Shown here: piece after piece, positions 8,400 to 18,163 of the stretch
Layout of the letters: each line of letters starts with the position of its first letter
Position numbering within the stretch: position 1 is the stretch's first letter
DNA from: Staphylococcus simulans
GTDB taxonomy: Bacteria; Bacillota; Bacilli; Staphylococcales; Staphylococcaceae
Reading direction: 5' to 3'
Length of the DNA stretch: 64,000 nucleotides
NCBI RefSeq assembly: GCF_002902285.1
Contig: NZ_PPRU01000045.1
Location: 62,001-126,000, forward strand
Translations under genes and position numbers: made by a program
Notes under the pieces: model-generated
Database searches by the model: none
The model's input: the letters and a program-made list of their open reading frames with translations, nothing else
Told to the model about the DNA's origin: nothing

Positions 8400-9274
8400 A
8401 ATTTCACTATGACATTGAAACACCGGTTTTATTAAAGACTTTTTTACAAGAACAATTTTATTCAAAGAAAATGATAAGTGCCATTAAACAAAATGGCGCT
8501 TTACTTGTAAATAAGCAACCTGTAACTGTGCGAAAACAAATGACAGAAGGCGATACGTTAGAAGTTGTGCTGCCTGAGGAGAGACCAAGTCAGAATTTAA
8601 TCTATTATCATGCACCGTTAGATGTTTTATATGAAGATGATTATTATTTAGCCGTTTCAAAACCTGCACATCAAAATTGTGCGCCGTCTAGAGAACATCC
8701 GCATGAAAGTTTGATTGAACAAGTTTTGGCATATTTAAACCCAGATAGTAGTCAAACGGTTATCGTGCCGCATATTGTGACACGACTAGACCGTAATACA
8801 CAGGGTATCGTATTGTTTTCTAAACATGGACATTTTCATCACAGAATGTCTGACGTAAAAATGGAGAAAATATATCAATGCATTTGTTTTGGATTATTAT
8901 CTGGAGAAGGCGATATTATTGCGCCAATCGCACGAAAATCTGACAGTATTATTGAACGTCAGGTCAATGAAACAGGCAAGTATGCAAAAACCAGTTACCA
9001 AACCCTTTCAGCGTGTGACCGTTTTACATTAAACCGTGTACAACTGCATACTGGACGAACCCATCAAATTCGTGTGCATTTTCAATATATAGACCATCCA
9101 CTTGTCGGAGACAGTTTATACGGCGGCACACACCCATCCATACAAGGACAAGCGCTTGTATGTACGGATTTAAAGTTTATCCACCCTGTGACACATAAAT
9201 CGGTGGTTTTAAAGGATAGCGTAAGGCAAAAAGCACTTGAGGACCTTTTTCAACAGCTTTGTAGAGAGAGTTAA
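8396..9274 (+). CDS. RluA/RluD-family RNA pseudouridine synthase
   Basis: The 292-residue product has an N-terminal S4-like segment (about residues 10-65) and the RluA catalytic domain with the RLDRNTQG motif, in which Asp is the catalytic nucleophile, then [12 protein letters not shown]. It isomerises uridines in rRNA or tRNA; the exact target is not predictable. Its ATG overlaps the nadK stop. The same gene order (relQ-nadK-rluD-like-mgtE) occurs in S. aureus. Confidence 0.92.
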   Translation: MKFHYDIETPVLLKTFLQEQFYSKKMISAIKQNGALLVNKQPVTVRKQMTEGDTLEVVLPEERPSQNLIYYHAPLDVLYEDDYYLAVSKPAHQNCAPSREHPHESLIEQVLAYLNPDSSQTVIVPHIVTRLDRNTQGIVLFSKHGHFHHRMSDVKMEKIYQCICFGLLSGEGDIIAPIARKSDSIIERQVNETGKYAKTSYQTLSACDRFTLNRVQLHTGRTHQIRVHFQYIDHPLVGDSLYGGTHPSIQGQALVCTDLKFIHPVTHKSVVLKDSVRQKALEDLFQQLCRES

Positions 9275-9294
9275 GAAGTAAGGAGGAGGCCAAA

Positions 9295-10677
9295 TTGGCA
9301 AAAGAAGATGATAAATTTGTAGATGAGCCAGAAGTCTATAACAAAGATTTATTAGATCAGCTCTTAATAGATAATGATATTGATGCATTTAGAGAAGAAT
9401 TCTTATCCATGCATACGTATGAACAAAGTGAGTTCTTCGAAGATAGTGATGATGAAATCAGACAAAAAATGTATCATCTCTTATCACCGAAAGAAGTCGC
9501 GAGTTTCTTCGACCAACTCGAGTTAGATGATGACGAGTACGATGAACTCTTTGAACAAATGAAAGCAAGTTATGCGGCGCATATTTTAGAAGACATGTCT
9601 TATGACAACGCCGTAGATATTATGAGTCATTTGACTAAAAGTAAAGTCGCTACTTTATTAGCGTTAATGGATCAGCAAGATGCGAAAGAAATCAAAGCCT
9701 TGCTGCATTATGAAGAAGATACTGCCGGCGGTATCATGACGACGGAGTATATTTCTTTAAAGACAACTACACCTGTTAAAGAAGCATTGATGCTGGTTAA
9801 AGAACAAGCACCTGATGCTGAGACGATTTACGTTATCTTTGCAGTAGATGATGATAAACATCTCGTAGGTGTCTTATCTCTGCGTGATTTGATTGTCGCA
9901 GAAAACGATGCTTATATTGAAGATATTATGAGTAATCGTGTGGTCAGTGTCAACGTGGCAGATGACCAAGAAGATGTTGCGCAAAGAATGCGTGACTATG
10001 ACTTTATCGCAATGCCGGTTGTAGATTATCAAGACCATTTACTGGGTATAATCACAATCGATGATATCGTCGATGTTATCGATGAAGAGGCATTAGAAGA
10101 CTACTCTGGTTTAGCCGGTGTCTCTGATATTGATTCAACAGACGATTCAATTTTTAAAACAGCTAAAAAACGTCTGCCTTGGTTGCTCATTTTGACGTTT
10201 TTAGGTATGATAACTGCAACTATATTAGGGTCATTCGAAGAAACATTAGAAAAAGTCGCATTACTTGCGGCCTTTATTCCCATTATCAGCGGGATGTCAG
10301 GTAACTCAGGGACACAGTCCCTAGCGGTGTCTGTACGTAATATCACGACTGGCGAGATTGAAAATCAAAGCAAGTTCAAAGTGACGCTTAAAGAAGCGGG
10401 TTCTGGCTTTGTCTCTGGTTTAGTCTGTGCAACCGTACTCTTTACCATTATTGTAATTTTATATGGTACACCGTTATTAGCACTGATTGTAGGTGGCAGT
10501 TTAACGATTGCGATGACAGTCGGTACAATGATGGGTTCAATCATTCCATTGATAATGACGAAATTGAAAATCGACCCTGCTGTAGCTAGTGGTCCATTTA
10601 TCACAACAATCAACGATATTATCAGTATGTTAATTTACTTCGGATTAGCTACATCATTTATGTCATATCTCACATAA
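9295..10677 (+). CDS. mgtE: Magnesium transporter MgtE
   Basis: The 460-residue product is a complete MgtE: an N-terminal acidic helical domain (about 1-140), tandem CBS domains (about 145-270, including VGVLSLRDLIV and LLGIITIDDIVDVID), and a C-terminal pore of five membrane helices from about residue 295 with the conserved PIISGMSGNSGTQSLAVSVR loop. MgtE is a Mg2+-gated Mg2+ channel in the membrane. The start is TTG behind AAGGAGGAGG. It is 10 bp before cpaA, suggesting one cation-homeostasis transcript. Confidence 0.95.
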   Translation: MAKEDDKFVDEPEVYNKDLLDQLLIDNDIDAFREEFLSMHTYEQSEFFEDSDDEIRQKMYHLLSPKEVASFFDQLELDDDEYDELFEQMKASYAAHILEDMSYDNAVDIMSHLTKSKVATLLALMDQQDAKEIKALLHYEEDTAGGIMTTEYISLKTTTPVKEALMLVKEQAPDAETIYVIFAVDDDKHLVGVLSLRDLIVAENDAYIEDIMSNRVVSVNVADDQEDVAQRMRDYDFIAMPVVDYQDHLLGIITIDDIVDVIDEEALEDYSGLAGVSDIDSTDDSIFKTAKKRLPWLLILTFLGMITATILGSFEETLEKVALLAAFIPIISGMSGNSGTQSLAVSVRNITTGEIENQSKFKVTLKEAGSGFVSGLVCATVLFTIIVILYGTPLLALIVGGSLTIAMTVGTMMGSIIPLIMTKLKIDPAVASGPFITTINDIISMLIYFGLATSFMSYLT

Positions 10678-10687
10678 GGAGGGACAC

Positions 10688-12550
10688 ATGGAATTTGTAT
10701 CACTCGTCATTGTTGTCATGGCTGCGTTTTTAACGCCGATTATTGTCAACAGACTTAATATCAATTTTCTACCTGTCGTTGTGGCGGAAATTTTAATGGG
10801 ATTAATCATCGGACAATCCGGTTTCCATTTAGTCGAACGCGACAACATCTTGAATATTTTATCAACACTAGGTTTTATTTTCTTAATGTTTTTAAGCGGT
10901 TTGGAAATTGATTTCAATGCGTTCAAAAGCGATAAAAATGAGCCTGAAAAAGCTAAAAATAAAAACAAGAAGAAAGCACCGGGTCATTTACAATTATCAT
11001 TATTTGTATTCTCGCTGATTATGATTGTTTCAATCATTTTAGCGTATGCATTTAAATGGTTTGGCTTGATTGATGATATCTTATTAATGGTCATTATCAT
11101 TTCTACAATTTCATTAGGTGTGGTAGTACCAACACTTAAAGAAATGAATATCATGCGCACAACCATCGGACAGTTTATCTTGTTAACGGCTGTATTAGCT
11201 GACTTAGTTACGATGATTTTATTAACTGTATATGGTGCAATTAACGCTAAAGGCGGCGGCACATTATGGTTGATTTCGATTTTAATTGTCTTTACTATTA
11301 TTTTCTATTTCCTTGGCGGGATTTTCAAAAAAGCACAATTCCTTCAAAAATTGATGGATGGGACAACACAAATCGGTATTCGTGCAGTTTTTGCGTTGAT
11401 CATCTTATTAGTGGCATTAGCAGAAGGTGTAGGTGCTGAGAATATCTTAGGTGCCTTCTTAGCAGGTGTAATTGTATCACTGCTTGGTCCTGACGAAGAT
11501 ATGGTAGAAAAACTGGACTCATTTGGTTATGGTTTCTTTATCCCGATCTTCTTCATTATGGTCGGTGTGGATTTAAATATCCCTTCACTGATTAAAGAAC
11601 CATCAATTTTAATCATTATTCCAGTGCTGATCATCGCATTCTTAGTATCTAAGATTATTCCTGTATATGCGATAAGACCTTGGTTTGATCAAAAAACCAC
11701 ATTGTCTTCTGCCTTTTTACTGACATCTACGTTATCGTTAGTAATCGCAGCAGCTAAAATCGCTGAACAACTTCATACGATTACACCAGAAATCTCTGGG
11801 ATCTTAATCCTGAGTGCTGTCATTACGTGTGTATTTGTTCCGATTGTCTTTAAAAAGACATTCCCAATGCCGACAGAAGCGACACGTCGTATTAACGTCA
11901 GTCTGATTGGTAAGAACCAATTAACGATTCCGATAGCGCAGAACTTGATGTCTGATTTATACGCGATTACGTTATATTATCGTAAAGATTTAAGTGATAA
12001 GCGTAATTTATCAAATGATATTACTACTGTTGAAATTGCAGATTATGATGAAGCGATACTTGAAAAGCTTGGACTCTTTGATAGTGATATTATAGTGTGT
12101 TCAACCAACGAAGATGAATTAAACTATAAAGTCGCACAAATGGCTAAAGAACACGGAGTAAACCGTGTCATCTGCCGCTTTGAAGAGGGCGGAGAAACTG
12201 AAGCTGAATTACGTCAATCAGGTGTTGAAATCTTCAGTAGTTTCTTAAGTAATAAGATCTTGCTGACAGGTTTAATTGAAACACCGAACATGTTGAACTT
12301 ATTAAGCAACGTTGAAACATCATTATATGAAATTAAAATGCTTAACTATAAATTCGACAACATTCAATTACGTAACTTCCCATTCGACGGCGATATTATC
12401 TTCGTACGTATTGTACGTGATAATGAATCGATTGTACCGCATGGTGATACGATGTTACGTTACGGTGACCGCTTGATTGTGACAGGTTCGAAAGAATATG
12501 TAGATGAATTGAAACGTGATTTAGAATATTATTCACTCGGTTCAATTTAA
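10688..12550 (+). CDS. cpaA: CPA2 family cation/proton antiporter with RCK domains (CpaA type)
   Basis: The 620-residue product has about 12 membrane helices (1-400) of the Na+/H+ exchanger fold, including GVVVPTLKEM and the conserved AVLADLVT region, followed by a cytosolic RCK_N (about 395-500) and an RCK_C domain (about 530-615, ending GDRLIVTGSKEYV). Its position before fabI is that of S. aureus CpaA, whose RCK_C binds cyclic-di-AMP to activate K+ or Na+ export. Binding here is inferred from homology. The start ATG follows AAGGAGGG. Confidence 0.93.
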   Translation: MEFVSLVIVVMAAFLTPIIVNRLNINFLPVVVAEILMGLIIGQSGFHLVERDNILNILSTLGFIFLMFLSGLEIDFNAFKSDKNEPEKAKNKNKKKAPGHLQLSLFVFSLIMIVSIILAYAFKWFGLIDDILLMVIIISTISLGVVVPTLKEMNIMRTTIGQFILLTAVLADLVTMILLTVYGAINAKGGGTLWLISILIVFTIIFYFLGGIFKKAQFLQKLMDGTTQIGIRAVFALIILLVALAEGVGAENILGAFLAGVIVSLLGPDEDMVEKLDSFGYGFFIPIFFIMVGVDLNIPSLIKEPSILIIIPVLIIAFLVSKIIPVYAIRPWFDQKTTLSSAFLLTSTLSLVIAAAKIAEQLHTITPEISGILILSAVITCVFVPIVFKKTFPMPTEATRRINVSLIGKNQLTIPIAQNLMSDLYAITLYYRKDLSDKRNLSNDITTVEIADYDEAILEKLGLFDSDIIVCSTNEDELNYKVAQMAKEHGVNRVICRFEEGGETEAELRQSGVEIFSSFLSNKILLTGLIETPNMLNLLSNVETSLYEIKMLNYKFDNIQLRNFPFDGDIIFVRIVRDNESIVPHGDTMLRYGDRLIVTGSKEYVDELKRDLEYYSLGSI

Positions 12551-12556
12551 ACTTAA

Positions 12557-12595
12557 AACGAAAGTCTAATGAGATGTTAGGCTTTCGTTTTTTAT
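12557..12595 (+). terminator. Intrinsic terminator of cpaA
   Basis: Arms AAACGAAAGTCTAA and TTAGGCTTTCGTTT form a near-perfect stem (one mismatch) followed by T-rich sequence, just after the cpaA stop. Confidence 0.88.
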
Positions 12596-12649
12596 TTCTA
12601 CGATGCATACCATAGATAATGGTTGAAACAAGTCTATTAGAACAAAAAA

Positions 12650-12658
12650 TGTTATAAT
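12650..12658 (+). promoter_or_regulatory. Extended -10 promoter of fabI
   Basis: TG-T-TATAAT (extended -10, TATAAT at 12653-12658) lies about 48 bp before the fabI start. A convincing -35 at the right distance is absent; TTGAAA at 12623 is 24 bp away, too far. Confidence 0.55.
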
Positions 12659-12706
12659 ACTAATAATCAAAATTTGAATCATTAATAGAGTAAAAGGAGC
12701 GTTTTC

Positions 12707-13477
12707 ATGTTTAGTTTAGAAGGAAAAACATACGTTATTATGGGAATTGCGAATAAACGCAGTATTGCTTTTGGGGTAGCCCAAGCTTTAGATGAATTAG
12801 GAGCAAAACTAGTCTTTACATACCGTAAAGAACGTAGTAAGAAAGAATTAGATAAACTTGTTGATCAATTAAATCAAAAAGAGCATCTTACGTACCAAAT
12901 TGATGTTCAAAGTGATGACGAAGTAATCGATGGATTCAAAAAAATCGGTGAAGATGTAGGCCAAATTGATGGTGTCTTCCATTCTATCGCATTTGCGAAT
13001 GTTGAAGACTTACGCGGTCGTTTCTCAGAAACTTCAAGAGAAGGATTCTTACTTGCACAAGACATCAGTTCTTATTCATTAACAATCGTTTCAAGAGAAG
13101 CGAAAAAATTAATGCCTGAAGGCGGCAGCATTGTTACTACAACTTACTTAGGCGGAGAATACGCAGTACCTAACTACAACGTAATGGGTGTTGCGAAAGC
13201 CAGCTTAGAAGCAAACGTGCGTTATTTAGCATTAGACTTAGGTCAAGACAATATCCGTGTTAATGCTGTTTCTGCAGGTCCAATTCGTACATTAAGTGCG
13301 AAAGGTGTTGGCGGTTTCAACACAATCTTAAAAGAAGTTGAAGAACGTGCACCATTAAAACGTAATGTTGATAAAGAAGAAGTCGGCAAAACAGCTGCTT
13401 TCTTATTAAGTGATTTATCAAGCGGTGTAACAGGAGAAAACATCCATGTTGACGCTGGTTTCCACGTAATTAAATAA
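12707..13477 (+). CDS. fabI: Enoyl-[acyl-carrier-protein] reductase FabI
   Basis: The 256-residue short-chain dehydrogenase performs the last step of each fatty-acid elongation cycle and is the target of triclosan. The cofactor loop GIANKRSIAFGVAQAL near the N-terminus, the active-site YNVMGVAKASLEA (Tyr and Lys of the Y-x6-K motif), the second Tyr in TTTYLGGEYAVPNY and SAGPIRTLSAKG are all present. The length equals that of the S. aureus enzyme. It is monocistronic, between two terminators, with an AAAGGAG ribosome-binding site. Confidence 0.97.
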   Translation: MFSLEGKTYVIMGIANKRSIAFGVAQALDELGAKLVFTYRKERSKKELDKLVDQLNQKEHLTYQIDVQSDDEVIDGFKKIGEDVGQIDGVFHSIAFANVEDLRGRFSETSREGFLLAQDISSYSLTIVSREAKKLMPEGGSIVTTTYLGGEYAVPNYNVMGVAKASLEANVRYLALDLGQDNIRVNAVSAGPIRTLSAKGVGGFNTILKEVEERAPLKRNVDKEEVGKTAAFLLSDLSSGVTGENIHVDAGFHVIK

Positions 13478-13489
13478 TCATACTCAGTA

Positions 13490-13535
13490 TAGCCCACTAT
13501 GATAGTCCAAGACTAAAATAGTGGGCTATTTTTTT
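13490..13535 (+). terminator. Intrinsic terminator of fabI
   Basis: The perfect 11-bp stem TAGCCCACTAT/ATAGTGGGCTA is followed by seven T residues. Confidence 0.92.
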
Positions 13536-13608
13536 AATTCGGCTATTCAATTCTTTAAATGAAGTGTATGATAGTTACGGGAATAAAATCAAAAGTGGGT
13601 GGACAAGG

Positions 13609-14853
13609 ATGACAGAAAAGATTCATCAACAAGGTAAGTCGTATTCAAATAAAATTCTAGCTTCTTCAATGCTTGGATTCGGGCTAGAGAATATGGACAT
13701 TATGTTTTTAGCCTTTGCGCTATCAAGTATTATTAATGAGTTCCATATCAGTTCTGCAGAAGCCGGTTTAATCGCTTCGATTACGAACTTCGGTATGTTG
13801 TTCGGAGGTATTATTTTTGGCGTGCTTGCAGACAAGTATGGTCGTATTCGTATCTTTACATACACGATATTTATTTTTGCGATAGCAACCGCATTACTTT
13901 CAGTCTCTTCTAATATTTATATGGTCTATATTTTAAGATTCATTGCCGGTATGGGCGGCGGTGGAGAATTCGGTATCGGGATGGCGTTAGTGGCTGAAGT
14001 GTTTAAGAAACAACGTCTAGGCCGTGTTTCTTCAGTGGTCGCAATCGGAGGTCAAATCGGCGCATTGATTGCTGCGCTGTTAGCTGCCGCAATTTTACCG
14101 CATCTCGGTTGGCGCGCGCTCTTTTTAATCGGTGTGGTACCTGTGATTTTAGCATTCTACATTCGTCGTAATTTAGATGAAACAGAATCATGGAAACAAG
14201 CAAAAGCAAATCGTACGTTAGAAAAGAAAAATCAATCGCCAATCGGTTTATTATTTAACACGAAACATATGGCACATACGACAATCGCATTAACGATTAT
14301 GTCGAGTGTACAAGTTGCTGGGTATTTTGGTTTAATGAACTGGTTGCCGTCAATTCTTCAAAAACAACATGGCTTAAGTGTTTCTAACTCATCACTTTGG
14401 ACCATCAGTACGATTGTTGGTATGAGTTTAGGTATGTTTGCGTTCGGACAAATATTAGATCGCTTCGGTGCCAAACTTTCTTATACGATTTTCCTTATCG
14501 CATCAGCTGCATCTGTCTTTATTTATGTCTTTGCGCAAAGTGCAGTCGCATTACTGATCGGTGGGGCCTTTGTCGGCTTCTTCGTTAACGGTATGTTCGC
14601 AGGCTATGGGGCAGTTATCAGTAGTTACTATCCAACACATATTCGTAGTACAGCGAATAATGTCGTCTTCAATATTGGACGTGCATTAGGTGGCTTATCA
14701 CCGATTGCGATAGGGTATTTAATGGATCATTATGGCATGAGTACAACAATGATTTTCCTTGCCTGTCTTTATATGATTTCACTTGTGATGATGTTATCGC
14801 TTAGAAATATGCCGTTGAAAGGCAGAAAAGCGATGCGCGCGAATCAAGCATAA
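13609..14853 (+). CDS. MFS transporter, metabolite:H+ symporter type
   Basis: The 414-residue product has 12 predicted membrane helices. The MFS signature between helices 2 and 3 is GVLADKYGRIRIF, and the RFIAGMGGGGEFGIGMALVAE helix 4/5 motif resembles the aromatic-acid/niacin/sugar-acid branch. Start at ATG 13609 behind GTGGGTGG is preferred; a GTG at 13564 would add 15 residues with no family support. Substrate is unknown. It is convergent with the AI-2E permease and shares its terminator. Confidence 0.85.
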   Translation: MTEKIHQQGKSYSNKILASSMLGFGLENMDIMFLAFALSSIINEFHISSAEAGLIASITNFGMLFGGIIFGVLADKYGRIRIFTYTIFIFAIATALLSVSSNIYMVYILRFIAGMGGGGEFGIGMALVAEVFKKQRLGRVSSVVAIGGQIGALIAALLAAAILPHLGWRALFLIGVVPVILAFYIRRNLDETESWKQAKANRTLEKKNQSPIGLLFNTKHMAHTTIALTIMSSVQVAGYFGLMNWLPSILQKQHGLSVSNSSLWTISTIVGMSLGMFAFGQILDRFGAKLSYTIFLIASAASVFIYVFAQSAVALLIGGAFVGFFVNGMFAGYGAVISSYYPTHIRSTANNVVFNIGRALGGLSPIAIGYLMDHYGMSTTMIFLACLYMISLVMMLSLRNMPLKGRKAMRANQA

Positions 14854-14881
14854 TCTAAAAGTAAATAAGTCTTATCAATGT

Positions 14882-14923
14882 AAAAAGCGTTCAACTTCAT
14901 TTTAGAGAGTTGAACGCTTTTAT
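14882..14923. terminator. Bidirectional terminator between the MFS gene and the AI-2E permease
   Basis: The arms AAAAGCGTTCAACT/AGTTGAACGCTTTT pair perfectly and are flanked by A/T runs on both sides, lying between two convergent genes. Confidence 0.9.
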
Positions 14924-14931
14924 AATACTCG

Positions 14932-16017
14932 TTAATCTTTAACTTCACTTTGTGCTTTCCGCATAATATCTTGACGGTAAACAAAGATATTACGGACGAC
15001 TGTTTTAATCACTGCGTATAATGGAACCGCAACTAAAATTAAAACAAATCCGCCTAGGTTACCAGCCGCTAAGATAACAATGATAATCGTAAGCGGGTGA
15101 ATGTTAAGTGATTTACCCATAATATTCGGTGTAATGACATTACCTTCTAATTGTTGGGCAACGAGTGTTACCACACAGACCCAAATAAATGCTGTCGGAC
15201 TTTGAATAATTCCGATGATTGCGGCAGGTAAGAAGGACATCCACGGTCCTAAGAATGGAATCATGTTTGCGACACCAGCGAATAACACAAGTAAAAGTGT
15301 ATATTCTAAACCGATAATTGTATAACCAATGTAAAGAATAATTCCTAAAATTACACTTACTGTGACTTGGCCTTGAATGTATGATTGTAATGTATAGTTC
15401 ACATCTTTTAATAAGTTAGTTACAAATACTTTGCGGTCACCATTGAATAATTTAGCCACTGAAGGAATGAACTTCTCGTGGTCTTTCAACATGTAAATTA
15501 AGAAGAATGGCACCATAATCAGTAAGAATAGTGTAGAGATAATTTGAGAGACAATCGCAATCGAATTAGATAGGATATTTGTCACATTATCTCCGAATGA
15601 TTTTACAACTTTATTGATGCGATCTGTTACATCATTAGGAAGTTTATCCATTTGGTCTAGTGTATATTGTATGATTCCTTGAACTTCTTTTTGAAGTTGC
15701 GGTGCTTGTTTAATCAACCCGTTAATTTGGTTAGCGATGAGTGGCGCAACGACTGTAATTGCAGTTGCAGTTAAGCCGATTAAAATCACAAAGATAATCG
15801 AAATACTGCCCCAACGCGGAACTTTGCGTTTTTCTAAAAACTTTTGAAGCGGTAAAAAGACATAAAATAAAAAACCGCTTAAGATAAATGGTAAAATGAC
15901 TGATTGAATAATGATAATCAGCGGTTTAAAGATAACATGTACTTCCATAATCAATCTGATTAATAGAAATAATATCAATAACATGATTCCCGTTCGGAAC
16001 CACACCTTATTTAGCAT
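14932..16017 (-). CDS. AI-2E family transporter (PerM/TqsA-like membrane protein)
   Basis: The 361-residue product has the AI-2E family layout: three N-terminal membrane helices, a central soluble stretch (about 100-150, QNKEVQG-type), then further helices with the conserved GPWMSFLPAAIIGI and EGNVITPNIMGKSLNIHPLTII motifs. Members export small molecules or ions (AI-2, Na+); the substrate here cannot be told. The start ATG follows GGAGGACATC. Confidence 0.87.
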   Translation of the reverse strand: MLNKVWFRTGIMLLILFLLIRLIMEVHVIFKPLIIIIQSVILPFILSGFLFYVFLPLQKFLEKRKVPRWGSISIIFVILIGLTATAITVVAPLIANQINGLIKQAPQLQKEVQGIIQYTLDQMDKLPNDVTDRINKVVKSFGDNVTNILSNSIAIVSQIISTLFLLIMVPFFLIYMLKDHEKFIPSVAKLFNGDRKVFVTNLLKDVNYTLQSYIQGQVTVSVILGIILYIGYTIIGLEYTLLLVLFAGVANMIPFLGPWMSFLPAAIIGIIQSPTAFIWVCVVTLVAQQLEGNVITPNIMGKSLNIHPLTIIIVILAAGNLGGFVLILVAVPLYAVIKTVVRNIFVYRQDIMRKAQSEVKD

Positions 16018-16148
16018 TGATGATGTCCTCCTAAAGAAATAGACTTATAAACCATTATAGACTAAATTAAGTTATTGAAAAAGTCATATTTCTGTAGAAA
16101 TGTAGATTATTTCCTGAGAAAATTTATGATTATTTCTATGAAATACAA

Positions 16149-16180
16149 AAGAGGAAACGGTATACGCTTCCTCCTCTTTT
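16149..16180 (-). terminator. Terminator of the sodium:amino-acid symporter gene
   Basis: Arms GAGGAAACG and CGCTTCCTC pair with one mismatch; T-rich sequence follows on the minus strand (TTTTGTATTTC). Moderate strength. Confidence 0.65.
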
Positions 16181-16213
16181 TAATCTATTTCAATTGTTTA
16201 TGTCTATCTTATT

Positions 16214-17857
16214 TTAAACTTCTTCTAAGTTATTTTGTGGTGGGAGCTTTTTATTTTTAGCACCTTTTTCTTTGGCAACTGCTTCATCTTCATTGAAATG
16301 TGCATCCTTTAAACGTTTCGGATAGTCTTCAAGCCAGAATGTCGCAGTTGGCAATTTGTTTGGATCTGGTTTGTAAATCGCGAAGTTACCAGAACCTTTT
16401 TGTTTCATTTGGAACTCGTAATCTTTTAAAGCGTCAACCGCAGGACGATGGAGTATCCAAATCGCAATAATATTAAGCCATGCCATCATACCTACACCTA
16501 AGTCCCCCATACTCCAAGCAACATCAGCTGTTTTAATTGAACCATAGAATGCTGCGAAAATTAACGCAAAACGTGCAACTGTGAACCAAATTTTTGTCGT
16601 AAAGACTGAACTGTTTCTTGTCATATACGCAATATTTGTCTCTGCGATGTAGTAGTATGCGAGTATTGTTGTGAAAGCGAAGAAGAATAATGCAATCGCA
16701 ATAAAGTATGAACCGATACCAGAGAAAGCAGGATCAAAGTGATAGCTGCCGCCTTGTAAGGCTTTATCGATACCTGCTTGTGCGTACATTGCTGTACCTG
16801 AGTAATCTTTCGTACCGTCAGCGTTTTGAACATAGATACCATTATCTTTGATTAATTCCGGAATACCACCTGGCTTTAAATCGCCGTTTGTTGTATTATA
16901 TGTGCCTGAAATTAAGATGATTAATGCTGTTGCTGTACATACGAATAATGTATCGACATATACTGAGAATGATTGAACTAAACCTTGTTTGGCTGGGTGA
17001 GAGACTTCAGCTGCAGAAGCGGCGTGTGGTCCTGTCCCTTGTCCAGCTTCGTTTGAATACAAACCACGCTTTACACCGATTTCAATCATGGCACCGAAGA
17101 TACCACCAAACGCTGCTTGCATACCGAATGCTGATTTAAAGATTAATCCAAATAAAGCAGGTACGGCTTGGATATTGATGATAATAATAAAGACTGCCAT
17201 TAAAATATAAAGAATAGCCATGAATGGTACGACTGCTGTCGCAACATTAGCGATCCATTTAACACCGCCGAAAATAATCAGACCTAAAATGACTGCAATT
17301 GTAACTGCAACAATCCAGTTTGGAATTTGGAACGCGTTGTTCATTGAACTTGCGATTGCGTTAGATTGTACCCCAGGTAATAATAAGCCTACTGAGATAA
17401 CCGTTACAATCGCAAAGACTAAACCGTAAATTTTACCTAGACGTCCTTTAATCCCATATTCAATGTAGTAGGCGGGACCGCCTCGATATTCACCTTTTTC
17501 TTCACGTTTGAAGATTTGACCTAATGTTGATTCGATAAATGCACTGCTGGCACCTAAAAATGCGGTTACCCACATCCAAAAGACTGCACCTGGACCCCCA
17601 ATAAAGATAGCTGTAGAAACGCCGACGATATTCCCCGTACCGACACGTCCAGCTAAAGAGAGTGCAATCGCTTGGAAACTTGAGATTCCAGTCGGTGATT
17701 TTTCACCGTGGAACATTAAACGAATCATCTCTTTAAAATGCCTGACTTGAAAGAATTTCATCATCAAAGAAAATAAAATCCCCGTAATCAATAGACCATA
17801 AACAAGCGGTTTACTCCACACAATTTCATTAAACCAAGCTACAAAACTTTCTAGCAT
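16214..17857 (-). CDS. Alanine/glycine:cation (Na+) symporter, AGCS family
   Basis: The 547-residue product has about 11 membrane helices and the AGCS hallmarks GNIVGVSTAIFIGGPGAVFWMWVTA and RGLYSNEAGQGTGPHAASAAEVSHPAKQGL. It takes up alanine or glycine with Na+. I place the start at ATG 17857 behind AAGGGGGAAA; upstream codons add a sequence unlike the family. A cre-like site lies 27-44 bp upstream, suggesting CcpA control. The C-terminus has a charged extension of about 60 residues (KEKGAKNKK). Confidence 0.92.
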   Translation of the reverse strand: MLESFVAWFNEIVWSKPLVYGLLITGILFSLMMKFFQVRHFKEMIRLMFHGEKSPTGISSFQAIALSLAGRVGTGNIVGVSTAIFIGGPGAVFWMWVTAFLGASSAFIESTLGQIFKREEKGEYRGGPAYYIEYGIKGRLGKIYGLVFAIVTVISVGLLLPGVQSNAIASSMNNAFQIPNWIVAVTIAVILGLIIFGGVKWIANVATAVVPFMAILYILMAVFIIIINIQAVPALFGLIFKSAFGMQAAFGGIFGAMIEIGVKRGLYSNEAGQGTGPHAASAAEVSHPAKQGLVQSFSVYVDTLFVCTATALIILISGTYNTTNGDLKPGGIPELIKDNGIYVQNADGTKDYSGTAMYAQAGIDKALQGGSYHFDPAFSGIGSYFIAIALFFFAFTTILAYYYIAETNIAYMTRNSSVFTTKIWFTVARFALIFAAFYGSIKTADVAWSMGDLGVGMMAWLNIIAIWILHRPAVDALKDYEFQMKQKGSGNFAIYKPDPNKLPTATFWLEDYPKRLKDAHFNEDEAVAKEKGAKNKKLPPQNNLEEV

Positions 17858-17883
17858 AATGATTTCCCCCTTAATAAAGCGAA

Positions 17884-17901
17884 AAAGAAAACGCTTACAT
17901 T
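17884..17901 (-). promoter_or_regulatory. Putative cre (CcpA) site upstream of the AGCS symporter gene
   Basis: The 18-mer AAAGAAAACGCTTACATT matches the catabolite-responsive element consensus WWTGNAARCGNWWWCAWW at all but one position. It lies just upstream of the symporter ribosome-binding site, where bound CcpA would block transcription. Confidence 0.6.
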
Positions 17902-18163
17902 TTACCCCTAAAAAAATAAGCGCATTATGTTCCGCTACTGTATGTGTTTCGACATGCATCAGTGAAATTGATTTTTTTCAATTATACTTTGAATAAAAGT
18001 TCCGTGCAACACTTTTAATGAAAATAAACATTAAACTTTACAAATAAATACTTATAGGATTAATCGGAATGGCACAATAAAGCTAGTTAATATCTAGCTT
18101 ATTACCCAATGCGCATAAAAATTGTTAAACTAGAGTTAAATTTAACAATAAGGAGAGAGTAAT
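17902..18163. other. Divergent intergenic region with two inverted repeats
   Basis: The interval between the symporter and esterase genes has no coding potential. It holds a 10-bp perfect inverted repeat AATAAGCTAG/CTAGCTTATT (18077-18103, 7-nt loop, no T-run) and a 9-bp repeat ATTGTTAAA/TTTAACAAT (18121-18149) directly before the esterase Shine-Dalgarno. Confidence 0.7.

Noticed and set aside
12653-12690. TACTAATAATC...GATTCATTAATA as a FapR operator before fabI
   Set aside because: Only one half-site resembles FapR and the dyad has several mismatches; I cannot support it.
13564-13608. 15-codon N-terminal extension of the MFS transporter from a GTG
   Set aside because: No Shine-Dalgarno at the GTG and the added residues do not resemble transporter N-termini; ATG 13609 has GTGGGTGG upstream.
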